A stretch of DNA of 64,000 nt from NCBI GenBank assembly GCA_014155875.1, contig JACEFZ010027116.1:72501-136500 (forward strand). The letters run 5' to 3'. The translations under genes were made by a program, and so were the position numbers. Positions 10,960 through 24,224 of the stretch are shown piece by piece (position 1 is the first letter of the stretch; every line of letters begins with the position of its first letter). The notes beneath the pieces were generated by a model, which was not told the DNA's origin, searched no databases, and saw only the letters and a list, made by a program, of their open reading frames with translations. This DNA comes from Cepaea nemoralis (taxonomy: Eukaryota; Mollusca; Gastropoda; Stylommatophora; Helicidae).

Positions 10960-12990
10960 ACAGTGAGGTTTTAAATACGGACACAACAGGTGAAAGAAAT
11001 TCAATTCTCCTAGTAGGTTTTAACACACTGAATCCATTTCAAGAATTGTACGGCGAAAACTAGGTGGATACTTCTTGGAGAGAGCGATCAGATGTCTCTA
11101 GTGTATTCTCAGTAGTGAAGTGTGGACATTTGCATGAGTATGTCCATGTGTGCATGTGCCATGACTGTAATTGTGTCATCAATTATTGTGTTGCAGAATA
11201 AACGAGAAAAAAAACACTAGCAATGGAGGAAGGTGTAGTGGGCAGACGGAGACTATGAAGATAGTAATGGAATGAGGTGTAGAGGGCAGACGGAGACTGT
11301 GAAGATAGTAATGGAGGGAGGTGTAGAGGGCAGATGGAGACCATGAAGATAGTAATGGAGGGAGGTATAGAAGGCAGACTGAGACTATGAAGAAAGTGAT
11401 GGAGGGAGGTGTAGAGGGCAGACGGAGACTATGAAGATAGTAATGGAGGGAGGTGTAAGGGGCAGACGGAGACTATGAAGATAGTAATGGAGGGAGGTGT
11501 AGAGGGCAGACGGAGACTGTGAAGATAGTAATGGAGGGAGGTGTAGAGGGCAGACGGAGACTATGCAGATAGTAATGGAGGGAGGTGTAGAGGGCAGATA
11601 AAGACCATGATAATAGTAATGGAGGGAGGTGTAGAGGGCAGACTGAGACAATGAAGATAGTAATGGAGGGAGGTGTAGAGGGTAGACGGAGACTATGGAG
11701 ATAGTAATGGAGGGAGGTGTAGAGGGCAGATGAAGACCATGATGATAGTAATGAAGGGAGGTGTAGAGGGCAGACTGAGACTATGGAGATAGTAATGGAG
11801 GGAGGTGTAGAGGGCAGATGAAGACCTTGATGATAGTAATGGAGGGAGGTGTAGAGGGCAGACGGAGACTATGGAGATAGTAATGGAGGGAGGTGTAGAG
11901 GGCAGATGAAGACCATGATGATAGTAATGGAGGGAGGTGTAGAGGGCAGACGGAGACTATGGAGATAGTAATGGAGGGAGGTGTAGAGGGCAGATGGAAG
12001 ACCATGATGATAGTAATGGAGGGAGGTGTAGAGGGCAGACGGAGACTATGAAGATAGTAATGGAGGGAGGTGTAGAGGGCAGACGGAGACTGTGAAGATA
12101 GCAATGGAGGGAGGTGTAGAGGGCAGACGGAGACTATGCAGATAGTAATGGAGGGATGTGTAGAGGGCAGACGGAGACTATGCAGATAGAAATGGAGGGA
12201 GGTGTAGAGGGCAGACAGAGACTATGAAGATAGTAATGGAGGGAGGTGTAGAGGGCAGACTGAGACTATGGAGATAGTAATGGAGGGAGGTGTAGAGGGC
12301 AGATGAAGATCATGATGATAGTAATGGAGGGAGGTGTAGAGGGCAGACTGAGACTATGGAGACAGTAATGGAGGGAGGTGTAGAGGGCAGATGAAGACCA
12401 TGATGATAGTAATGGAGGGAGGTGTAGAGGGCAGACGGAGACTATGATGATAGTAATGGAGGGAGGTGTAGAGGGCAGATGAAGACCATGATGATAGTAA
12501 TGGAGGGAGGTGTAGAGGGCAGATGAAGACCATGATGATAGTAATGGAGGGAGGTGTAGAGGGCAGATGGAGACCATGATGATAGTAATGGAGGGAGGTG
12601 TAGAGGGCAGATGAAGACTATGATGATAGTAATGGAGGGAGGTGTAGAGGGCAGACGGAGACTATGAAGATAGTAATGGAGGGAGGTGTAGAGGGCAGAT
12701 GGAGACCATGATGATAGTAATGGAGGGAGGTGTAGAGGGCAGACTGAGACTATGAAGATAGTAATGGAGGGAGGTGTAGAGGGCAGACGGAGACTATGAA
12801 GATAGTAATGGAGGGAGGTGTAGAGGGCAGACGGAGACTGTGAAGATAGTAATGGAGGGATGTGTAGAGGGCAGATGGAGACCATGATGATAGTAATGGA
12901 GGGAGAAGGGAGGTGTAGAGGGCGGACGGAGACTATGAAGATATTAATAGAGGGAGGGGAGAGGTAAGGATGGCAGACTGAGACTATGAA

Positions 12991-13864
12991 GAACGAACGA
13001 ACGAACAAACGAACTTTATTTTAAAAGGGTAACCAATTGGGCACGCAGGCCCGTCTTACATTCGGCCCTTTCGATCACTCAATTTTCATTCATCAAATGT
13101 GCATGTTACATTTACATAGGGAAAAGAAACATTGTCAAATGGATTTTGTAAGCATAAACAATGCATATTACGAATGGTACATTCATGCGGGAAATAAAAA
13201 CATTGTTAAATGAAAGTTGTAAACATAAACAGTGCATACTGCAATGTTGTGAGGCACATCCACCATGCACCCTCACACCCCGCAGCCAACCACACATCCC
13301 TCAGTCACCCACACATCCCCCACCAACAACACCCCCACCCACCACACATACCTCCAAGCACTCACACAGACTCAGGCAAACATACATGTCGCCACCCACC
13401 CACCAATCCCCCACCCACACACATTTTCCCACCCACACTTACATCCCCCACCCATTCCATAACCGACACGCATACACACCCACCCACATATTCTCCACCA
13501 CCAACCTACACAACCCGCAACCACCCAGCAAAACACACATCACAAAACCACACACACATACGTCCGTCAACCCACACATCCTGCTCCCTCACAATTTTCC
13601 CCACCCACCCACACACACATCAGCCAACCTACACCCACTCACCCACCCAATATCCGCCACCTCTCAACTACACATCCTCCACCTATACACACATCCCCCA
13701 CAAGCAGATCTCTCCACCTGCCCGCACATATCCCCCACCCATAAACACCAATATACACACACCTCCCACCCACACACACCCCACCACCCACTTATATCCC
13801 ACCCACACACATCAGCCGCTCACACACATCTTCCCACAAACACACACACATCCCCCAACCATTC
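12991..13864 (-). repeat. 874-bp insert, copy 1
   Basis: Read on the minus strand it has a CCAC/CACA-type minisatellite part (seen on the plus strand as CACCCACACATCCC variants), then unique sequence, an AATAAA-like signal and a (GTTC)n tail. ACTATGAA lies on both sides. The His/Pro/Thr-rich plus-strand frame is compositional. Confidence 0.85.
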
Positions 13865-14509
13865 ACTATGAACACACAAGATAGTAATGGAGAGAGGTTT
13901 AGAAGGCAGACGGGTACTATAAAGATAGTAATGGAGGGATGTGTAGACGGCAGACGGAGACTATGAAGATAGTAATGGAGTGAGGTGTAGAGGGCAGACG
14001 GAGACTATAAAGATAGTAATGGAGTGAGGTGTAGAGGGCAGGCGGAGACTATGAAGATAGTAATGGAGGGAGGTGTAGAGGGCAGATGGAGACTATGAAG
14101 ATAGTAATGAAGGGATGTGTAGAGGGCAGATGGAGACTATGAAGATAGTAATGGAGGGAGGTGTAGAGGGCGGATGGAGACCATGATGATAGTAATGGAG
14201 GGAGGTGTAGAGGGCAGATGGAGACCATGATGATAGTAATGGAGGGAGGTGTAGAGGGCAGACTGAGACTATGAAGATAGTAATGGAGGGAGGTGTAGAG
14301 GGCAGACTGAGACTATGAAGATAGTAATGGAGGGAGGTGTAGAGAGCAGACGGAGACTGTGAAGATAGTAATGGAGGGATGTGTAGAGGGCAGATGGAGA
14401 CCATGATGATAGTAATGGAGGGAGAAGGGAGGTGTAGAGGGCGGACGGAGACTATGAAGATATTAATAGAGGGAGGCGAGAGGTAAGGATGGCAGACTGA
14501 GACTATGAA

Positions 14510-15384
14510 GAACGAACGAACGAACAAACGAACTTTATTTTAAAAGGGTAAACAATTGGGCACGCAGGCCCGTCTTACATTCGGCCCTTTCGATCACTCA
14601 ATTTTCATTCATCAAATGTGCATGTTACATTTACATAGGGAAAAGAAACATTGTCAAATTGATTTTGTAAGCATAAACAATGCATATTACGCATGGTACA
14701 TTCATGCGGGAAATAAAAACATTGTTAAATGAAAGTTGTAAACATAAACAGTGCATACTGCAATGTTGTGAGGCACATCCACCATGCACCCTCACACCCC
14801 GCAGCCAACCACACATCCCTCAGTCACCCACACATCCCCCACCAACAACACCCCCACCCACCACACATACCTCCAAGCACTCACACAGACTCAGGCAAAC
14901 ATACATGTCGCCACCCACCCACCAATCCCCCACCCACACACATTTTCCCACCCACACTTACATCCCCCACCAATTCCATAACCGACACGCACACACACCC
15001 ACCCACATATTCTCCACCACCCACCCACACAACCGCAACCACCCAGCAAAACACACATCACAAAACCACACACACATACGTCCGTCAACCCACACATCCT
15101 GCTCCCTCACCATTTTCCCCACCCACCCACACACACATCAGCCAACCTACACCCACTCACCCACCCAATATCCACCACCTCTCAACTACACATCCTCCAC
15201 CTATGCACACATCCCACACAAGCACATCTCCCCACCTGCCAGCACATATCCCCCACCCATAAACACCAATACACACACACCTCCCACCCACACACACCCC
15301 ACCACCCAAATATACCCCACCCACATACATCCGCCGCTCACACACATCTTCCCACAAACACACACACACATCCCCCAACCATAC
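14510..15384 (-). repeat. 874-bp insert, copy 2
   Basis: Nearly identical to copy 1 from the GAACGAACG end through to the CACACAAGATAG junction, with scattered substitutions and short indels. Confidence 0.85.
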
Positions 15385-16557
15385 ATTATGAACACACAAG
15401 ATAGTAATGGAGAGAGGTTTAGAAGGCAGACGGAGACTATGAAGATAGTAATGGAGGGAGGTGTAGAGGGCAGACTGAGACTATGAAGATAGTAATGGAG
15501 GGAGGTGTAGAGGGCAGACGGAGACTATGCAGATAGTAATGGAGGGAGGTGTAGAGGGCAGATGAAGACCATGATAATAGTAATGGAGGGAGGTGTAGTG
15601 GGCAGACGAAGACTATGAAGATAGTAATGGAGGGAGGTGTAGAGGGCAGACGGAGACTGTGAAGATAGTAATGGAGGGAGGTGTAGAGGGCAGACGGAGA
15701 CTATGCAGATAGTAATGGAGGGAGGTGTAGAGGGCAGACGGAGACTATGGAGATAGTAATGGAGGGAGGTGTAGAGGGCAGATGAAGACCATGATGATAG
15801 TAATGGAGGGAGGTGTAGAGGGCAGACTGAGACTATGAAGATAGTAATGGAGGGAGGTGTAGAGGGCAGACGGAGACTATGCAGATAGTAATGGAGGGAG
15901 GTGTAGAGGGCAGACGGAGACTATGCAGATAGTAATGGAGGGAGTTGTAGAGGGCAGACGGAGACTATGCAGATAGTAATGGAGTGAGGTGTAGAGGGCA
16001 GACGGAGACTATAGAGATAGTAATGGAGGGAGGTGTAGAGGGCAGACTGAGACTACGAAGATAGTAATGGAGGGAGGTGTAGAGGGCAGACTGAGACTAT
16101 GAAGATAGTAATGGAGGGAGGTGTAGAGGGCAGACTGAGACTATGAAGATAGTAATGGAGGGAGGTGTAGAGGGCAGATGAAGACAATGATGATAGTAAT
16201 GGAGGGAGGTGTAGAGGGCAGACTGAGACTATGAAGATAGTAATGGAGGGAGGTGTAGAGGGCAGACTGAGACTATGAAGATAGTAATGGAGGGAAGTGT
16301 AGAGGGCAGACGGAGACTGTGAAGATAGTAATGGAGGGAGGTGTAGTGGGCAGACGGAGACTATGCAGATAGTAATGGAGGGATGTGTAGAGGGCAGACG
16401 GAGACTATGCAGATAGTAATGGAGGGAGGTGTAGAGGGCAGATGGAGACCATGATGATAGTAATGGAGGGAGGAGGGAGGTGTAGAGGGCGGACGGAGAC
16501 TATGAAGATATTAATAGAGGGAGGGGAGAGGTAAGGATGGCGGACTGAGACTATGAA

Positions 16558-17430
16558 GAACGAACGAACGAAGAAACGAAATTTATTTTAAAAGGGTAAC
16601 CAATTGGGCACGCAGGCCCGTCTTACATTCGGCCCTTTCGATCACTCAATTTTCATTCATCAAATGTGCATGTTACATTTACATAGGGAAAAGAAACATT
16701 GTCAAATGGATTTTGTAAGCATAAACAATGCATATTATGCATGGTACATTCACGCGGGAAATAAAAACATTGTTAAATGAAAGTTGTAAACATAAACAGT
16801 GCATACTGCAATGTTGTGAGGCACATCCACCATGCACCCTCACACCCCGCAGCCAACCACACATCCCTCAGTCACCCACACATCCCCCACCAACAACACC
16901 CCCACCCACCACACATACCTACAAGCACTCACACAGACTCAGGCAAACATACATGTCGCCACCCACCCACCAATCCCCCACCCACACACATTTTCCCACC
17001 CACACATACATCCCCCACCCATTCCATAACCGGCACGCATACAAACCCACCCACATATTCTCCACCACAAACCTACACACCCGCAACCAACCAGCAAAAC
17101 ACACATCACAAAACCACACACACATACGTCCGTCAACCCACACATCCTGCTCCCTCACAATTTTCCCCACCCACCCACACACACATCAGCCAACCTACAC
17201 CCACTCACCCACCCAATATCCGCCACCTCTCAACTACACATCCTCCACCTATACACACATCCCCCACAAGCAGATCTCTCCACCTGCCCGCACATATCCC
17301 CCACCCATAAACACCAATATACACACACCTCCCACCCACACACACCCCACCACCCACTTATATCCCACCCACACACATCAGCCGCTCACACACATCTTCC
17401 CACAAACACACACACATCCCCCAACCATTC
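16558..17430 (-). repeat. 874-bp insert, copy 3
   Basis: Nearly identical to copies 1 and 4; its tail reads GAACGAACGAACGAAGAAACGAAA. Confidence 0.85.
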
Positions 17431-18684
17431 ACTATGAACACACAAGATAGTAATGGAGAGAGGTTTAGAAGGCAGACGGGTACTATAAAGATAGTAATGG
17501 AGGGATGTGTAGACGGCAGACGGAGACTATGAAGATAGTAATGGAGTGAGGTGTAGAGGGCAGACGGAGACTATAAAGATAGTAATGGAGTGAGGTGTAG
17601 AGGGCAGACGGAGACTATGAAGATAGTAATGGAGGGAGGTGTAGAGGGCAGATGGAGACTATGAAGATAGTAATGGAGGGATGTGTAGAGGGCAGATGGA
17701 GACTATGAAGATAGTAATGGAGGGAGGTGTAGAGGGCGGATGGAGACCATGATGATAGTAATGGAGGGAGGTGTAGAGGGCAGATGGAGACCATGATGAT
17801 AGTAATGGAGGGAGGTGTAGAGGGCAGATGGAGACCATGATGATAGTAATGGAGGGAGGTGTAGAGTGCAGATGGAGACTACGAAGATAGTAATGGAGGG
17901 AGGTGTAGTGGGCAGACGGAGACTATGAAGATAGTAATGGAGGGAGGTGTAGATGGCAGATGGAGACCATGATGATAGTAATGGAGGGAGGTGTAGAGGG
18001 CAGACTGAGACTATGAAGATAGTAATGGAGGGAGGTGTAGAGGGCAGACGAAGACTATGAAGATAGTAATGGAGGGAGGTGTAGAGGGCAGACGGAGACT
18101 GTGAAGATAGTAATGGAGGGAGGTGTAGAGGGTAGACGGAGACTATGCAGATAGTAATGGAGTGAGGTGTAGAGGGCAGACGGAGACTATGCAGATAGTA
18201 ATGGAGGGAGGTGTAGAGGGCAGATGGAGACCATGATGATAGTAATGGAGGGAGGTGTAGAGGGCAGATGGAGACCATGATGATAGTAATGGAGGGAGGT
18301 GTAGAGGGCAGATGGAGACCATGATGATAGTAATGGAGGGAGGTGTAGAGGGCAGATGGAGACTATGAAGATAGTAATGGAGGGAGGTGTAGTGGGCATA
18401 CGGAGACTATGAAGATAGTAATGAAGGGAGATGTAGAGGGCTGATGGAGACCATGATGATAGTAATGGAGGGAGGTGTAGAGGGCAGACTGAGACTATGA
18501 AGATAGTAATGGAGGGAGGTGTAGAGGGCAGACGGAGACTATGAAGATAGTAATGGAGGGAAGTGTAGAGGGCAGACGGAGACTGTGAAGATAGTAATGG
18601 AGGGAGGTGTAGTGGGCAGACGGAGACTATGAAGATATTAATAGAGGGAGGGGAGAGGTAAGGATGGCGGACTGAGACTATGAA

Positions 18685-19557
18685 GAACGAACGAACGAAG
18701 AAACGAACTTTATTTTAAAAGGGTAACCAATTGGGCACGCAGGCCCGTCTTACATTCGGCCCTTTCGATCACTCAATTTTCATTCATCAAATGTGCATGT
18801 TACATTTACATAGGGAAAAGAAACATTGTCAAATGGATTTTGTAAGCATAAACAATGCATATTACGCATGGTACATTCACGCGGGAAATAAAAACATTGT
18901 TAAATGAAAGTTGTAAACATAAACAGTGCATACTGCAATGTTGTGAGGCACATCCACCATCCACCCTCACACCCCGCAGCCAACCACACATCCCTCAGTC
19001 ACCCACACATCCCCCACCAACAACACCCCCACCCACCACACATACCTCCAAGCACTCACACAGACTCAGGCAAACATACATGTCGCCACCCACCCACCAA
19101 TCCCCCACCCACACACATTTTCCCACCCACACATACATCCCCCACCCATTCCATAACCGGCACGCATACAAACCCACCCACATATTCTCCACCACAAACC
19201 TACACACCCGCAACCACCCAGCAAAACACACATCACAAAACCACACACACATACGTCCGTCAACCCACACATCCTGCTCCCTCACAATTTTCCCCACCCA
19301 CCCACACACACATCAGCCAACCTACACCCACTCACCCACCCAATATCCGCCACCTCTCAACTACACATCCTCCACCTATACACACATCCCCCACAAGCAC
19401 ATCTCTCCACCTGCCCGCACATATCCCCCACCCATAAACACCAATATACACACACCTCCCACCCACACACACCCCACCACCCACATATACCCCACCCACA
19501 TACATCAGCCGCTCACACACATCTTCCCACAAACACACACACATCCCCCAACCATAC
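18685..19557 (-). repeat. 874-bp insert, copy 4
   Basis: Closest to copy 3: both share the GAAGAAACG tail variant and the CACGCGGG substitution. This indicates that they arose by duplication of a block rather than by separate insertions. Confidence 0.85.
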
Positions 19558-20700
19558 ACTATGAACACACAAGATAGTAATGGAGAGAGGTTTAGAAGGC
19601 AGACGGAGACTATGAAGATAGTAATGGAGGGAGGTTTAGAAGGCAGACGGGTACTATAAAGATAGTAATGGAGGGATGTGTAGAGGGCAGACGGAGACTA
19701 TGAAGATAGTAATGGAGTGAGGTGTAGAGGGCAGACGGAGACTATAAAGATAGTAATGGAGTGAGGTGTAGAGGGCAGACAGAGACTATGAAGATAGTAA
19801 TGGAGGGAGGTGTAGAGGGCAGATGGAGACTATGAAGATAGTAATGGAGGGATGTGTAGAGGTAGATGGAGACTATGAAGATAGTAATGGAGGGAGGGGG
19901 AGGTGTCAGAGGCAGACGGAGACTATGAAGATAGTAATGGAGGGAGGTGTAGAGGGCAGACGGAGACTATGAAGATAGTATGGAGTGAGGTGTAGAGGGC
20001 AGACGGAGACTATGATAGATAGTAATGGAGGGAGGTGTAGAGGGCAGATGGAGACTATGAAGATAGTAATGGAGGGAGGTGTAGAGGGCAGGACGGAGAC
20101 TATGAAGATAGTAATGGAGAGAGGTGTAGAGGGCAGACGGAGACTATGAAGATAGTAATGGAGGGAGGTGTAGAGGGCAGACGGAGACTATGAATGATAG
20201 TAATGGAGGAGATAGTAGAGGGCAGACGGAGACTATGAAGATAGTAATGGAGGGAGGTGTAGAGGGCAGACGGAGGACTATGAAGATAGTAATGGAGGGA
20301 GGTGTAGAGGGCAGACGGAGACTATGAAGATAGTAATGGAGGAGGTTAGAGGGCAGACGGAGACTATGAAGATAGTAATGGAGGAGGTGTAGAGGGCAGA
20401 CGGAGACTATGAGGATAGTAATGGAAGGGAGGTAGTAGAGGGCAGACTGGAGACTATGATGATAGTAATGGAGGGAGGTGTAGAGGGCAGACGGAGACTA
20501 TGAATGATAGTAATGGAGGGAGGTGTAGAGGGCAGACGGAGACTATGAAGATAGTAATGGAGTGAGGTATAGAGGGCAGACGGAGACTATGAAGATATTA
20601 ATGGAGGGAGGTGTAGAGGGCAGACAGTAGACTATGAAGATAGTAATGAGGGAGGTGTAAAGGGCAGACGGAGACTATGAAGATAGTAACGGAAGGAGGT

Positions 20701-21213
20701 ATGCCACTATCCAGACATGTCAATGTACAGAGGTATTTTTTTCCGCACATTCTATTTACAGGACATCGCTGTTAACACAAACATTTTATCGCCGTTGCTG
20801 CTCAGTAGTTTGCCATTGCTTTCTGAGCGACCGATCAGATACCCCCTTAAGTAACCAACGCGACGCGATCTATGCAGATGAAAATGGAGGGATGTGTCGA
20901 GGGCAGACGGAATCTATGAACATCACAAACTAGATGGATTTAAGATATGCTAGATAAGGTACACGTCAGAGCAAAAGAGGCGTGACATCTTACTAATGAC
21001 ATATACATTTCAGAAGATTGTCACTGCGTAAAGATCTGCGCAGAATTATGATGCACACGTAATCGAATGACACTCAATGACACAAATTAACCGTGTAAAT
21101 TCGACTTGAAAAGATACGCATACACAGACAAAAGCATATACACAAGCCGACACACAACCCGTGGACACTCTACGACAAATTAGCGTTAACTGATGACATA
21201 CATGAAAATTTAC
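20701..21213. other. Intron sequence, nothing recognised
   Basis: No element or exon is seen apart from one stray, diverged unit of the 44-bp repeat near 20880-20925. Confidence 0.5.
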
Positions 21214-21397
21214 CTGAAGTAAAATGTTAAAACTAAGGGATCTTGTCCAGACTTGAGGACCTAAAGAACAGTAATCACCAAATGGGTTAGCATCAAAGGT
21301 ATAAAGCGGTCTGTAAATAAGGAACGGTAGGGCTTCGAGGGGTGAGTGTTATAACGTTAGACTCTGACTGACTGCAAAATCTGTAGACTCGGGGTGG
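21214..21397 (-). CDS. CUB domain C, candidate 5'-half exon with disrupted frame
   Basis: On the minus strand an acceptor (GTATTCCGCAG) opens a phase-0 exon reading PPRVYRFCSQSESN, against MPLVYEMCNTFETK in the exon at 54921-55102. The end reads VLKSGQDPLVLTFYF and stops in phase 2 at a GTAAAT donor, against VLESGSEPLILSLNY. The four-cysteine CUB layout is kept (RFC and DYCSL). The length is 184 nt against 182 nt, and the start, middle and end read in three different frames, so there are at least two small indels and an in-frame TGA. Either this exon is dead or the assembly has errors here. Both splice phases fit the neighbours at 50511 and 148. Confidence 0.6.
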
Positions 21398-21819
21398 CTG
21401 CGGAATACGACATGTAACATAGTAAAATAGTTTCTAATTTAGTTGTATTTCTGTCTTTCTATTGTAGTTTTGGTGTGCTGAAGAAGTGTTTGTCGTCACA
21501 ACAAATATTCTGTCACTTTTAATTAAACTAAACTAAAGCTAAAATAATGCCACTTTATATATGCACCTGATATGTGTCTTCCATCTTCTATGAGGGAATT
21601 GTATTATACCAGTAATAGTGTGTATGTTTGTGTGTATCCTAACGAGACTTTAGAGCGTCGTATGCTTGAGAGTCCAACTCTTACATACATCAGAGTCAGA
21701 TGATGGACAACTATAAATGAAATAATGCAACATCTAACGGATACATTCACGTAGTACTACATAGCATTTGGCTGAAGCTGAGGCAGCTGGATCATTAACA
21801 ACAACAATAACAAATCATT

Positions 21820-22930
21820 AGAAAGACATATGACAACAGATCAGGAAAGAGGCGAGGTTGCTCTGGCACGATTTATAAAACAGACTGATCAGTTGGACAG
21901 GACTGTTAGGGATATGGTCCGAGAAGCCTTGTCACGGGTCACTATGAAAGAGGACTATGCAGACATAATACAGGTAGTGATATTGAACGTGTGCTGAAGA
22001 GAGCTAACTACACTGTGTCAGGCCCGGATGGTGTTAGGTACACTAATATGAGGAACAGGAATGATGAGGACTGGGAGAAGATGGCTCTTTGTTTCAACCC
22101 AAGCATGAACACGGCTGAAATACCTCAGGATTCGTTTCACGACTACCTGGTCCCACTCCCAAAGCCAGGCAAGGGTCACTCAAGACTTAATGGTTACAGA
22201 ATCATAATTCTGCAAAAGTACATTTGGCAAATTCCTCGAAAAAATAGTAGTATGCAGGTTCCACCGACATTTGGAAAGTCTTAAGCTGCTTCTCAAAGGG
22301 CTCGGGAGTTACCTGCCGTTGGAAGGGAACTTTGGCTAATGCGGCAGCTTTTGTATTTGATATCTATGGGGGATTCCAGGATAAACACGAGCCAGTGGCG
22401 ATAGCTCTTGATCTGGATAATGCGTATGACAGGGATAGTTATGATCGGTTTCTATACCCTATGTTGGACATTGTGGTATCCCCGTGGTTTATCAAATGGG
22501 TTGCGTAAGTCATTTATGAGCGTAAAATGCACTACGCCTTGTTTCCTTGACTTATGACCACTGTACTATTACACCTGGGCTGCCACGTAGATTTGTCATG
22601 TCCCCAGTGCACTTTAATGTCTACACCAGCAAAGTCACCACTATTGAGACACCAGGTGTTTGTAGAATCTTGACATTTGTAGATAATCTGTTGGTGTACA
22701 TAAGGAAGAACATCGAAAGTTTGGCTGTAGACTTACAGATGGCAGTAAACAGGGTGGCAAAGTGATGTAGGGACGCAAGGGCCGTTACTAAACCCAGACA
22801 AGGACATCGGTTGTGTGGCACTCCCAGGACAACCAGGATCGTGAAGACAGATATTCCCGTTTATTATATTGAATGGATGTCCTCGTAGTAGAGAGAGTGA
22901 ATTGAAGTACTTGGGTATCACCTTTGACAT
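21820..22930 (+). pseudogene. LINE b-type reverse transcriptase remnant
   Basis: Frames broken by many stops carry LARFIKQTDQLDRTVRDMV, then YTVSGPDGVRYTNM, YLVPLPKPGKGHSRLNGYRI, TPGLPRRFVMSPVHFNVYTS and VDNLLVYIRK. These are the N-terminal RT blocks, a decayed motif B and a decayed motif C (YADD replaced by FVDN). The sequence ends at LKYLGITFD, where a CATA array begins. It is related to LINE b1. Confidence 0.75.
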
Positions 22931-22936
22931 GCCTGC

Positions 22937-23733
22937 ATACATACATACACACATACATACATACATAGATACATACATACATACACACGATACGCTACGC
23001 ATACAACTCACATACCACATACATACAGTACGTATACATACATACATACACACATACATACATACATACATACATACATACATACATACATACATACATA
23101 CATACATACATACATACATACATACATCATACATACATACATACATACATACATACATACATACATACATACATACATACATACATCATACATACATACA
23201 TACATACATACATACATACATACAATACATACATAACATACATACATGACATACATACATACATACATACATACATACATACATACATACATTACATACA
23301 TACAGACATACAATACACCATACATACATAAATACAACACACAGAACATACATACAGTACATCATACATACATACAGACATACAGACATACACTAGAATA
23401 CATACATAGCATAAACATAGATTAACATACATAAATACATACATACATACATACATACATACATACATACATACATACATACATACATACATACCATACA
23501 TACATACATCATACACACAATACATACATACATCATAACATACAGACATACTACTACATAACACACCATACATACATACATACATCATACATACATACAT
23601 ACTACACACAATACAGTACATACATACATACATACATAACAGACATACACACATACATACATACATACTACATACATACATACATACATACATACATACA
23701 TACATACATACATACAGACATACATACATACAT

Positions 23734-23800
<67 letters not shown>

Positions 23801-23897
23801 TACATACATACATACATACATACATACATACATACATACATACATACATACATACATACATACATACATACATACATACAGACATACATACATACAT

Positions 23898-23968
<71 letters not shown>

Positions 23969-23972
23969 TACA
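22937..23972. repeat. (CATA)n/(CAGA)n microsatellite array, about 1 kb
   Basis: Tetranucleotide CATA dominates, with two pure CAGA blocks near 23735-23800 and 23899-23968 and scattered one-base slips. Its right flank resembles the right flank of the array at 56352-57000. Confidence 0.95.
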
Positions 23973-24224
23973 TACATACTTGTAATTCAGGACATCTGTC
24001 CATGTAAGGCATATCTGGAGTATAAGTAACTCGCCGTTCCTGTATTATATGTGTAAGTGCTGTGTAAGACTCTATCTCTGTGACTGTCTTGTTGTCGACA
24101 GCCGTTCTTTTTGTCACAATGATCTAGAAAACACATGGTACAGCAGCATTTTACAAAGTAATTGATCTCCAAGAATCATTGGTCTTTAAACTTCAAGTGT
24201 GTTTTATTTTTCAGCCAAACTTTT

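Larger units (their letters stand above)
11222..20700. repeat. 44-bp minisatellite with higher-order structure
   Basis: The unit GATAGTAATGGAGGGAGGTG plus TAGAGGGCAGACGGAGACTATGAA (44 bp together, with A/C/T/G variants at a few sites) is repeated in five blocks: about 11222-12990, 13865-14509, 15385-16557, 17431-18684 and 19558-20700. Four inserts of about 874 bp separate the blocks. Just before each insert the same degenerate unit (AGATATTAATAGAGGGAGG and so on) recurs, which shows that whole blocks were duplicated. The last block, from about 19860, carries many one-base indels, as if decaying or badly assembled. It lies in the intron between the halves of CUB C. Confidence 0.95.

Noticed and set aside
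11385..18399. Minus-strand frames with ICPLHLPPLLSS repeats
   Set aside because: They are translations of the 44-bp minisatellite, which lacks stops in all three minus-strand phases. No evidence of expression can be seen.
13161..19577. Recurring His/Pro/Thr-rich frames of 180 to 270 codons in the four inserts
   Set aside because: They follow from the stop-poor CACCCACACA composition and are open in two frames at once. No splice, signal or domain evidence supports them.
11222..20700. Regular repeats reminiscent of a CRISPR array
   Set aside because: The units are head-to-tail without unique spacers, the genome is eukaryotic and no cas genes are present.
22937..23972. Long frames of MYVCMYVC and HTYIHTYI type
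   Set aside because: These are translations of the CATA repeat; every frame is open because the unit has no stop in most phases. The same holds for 56352-57000.
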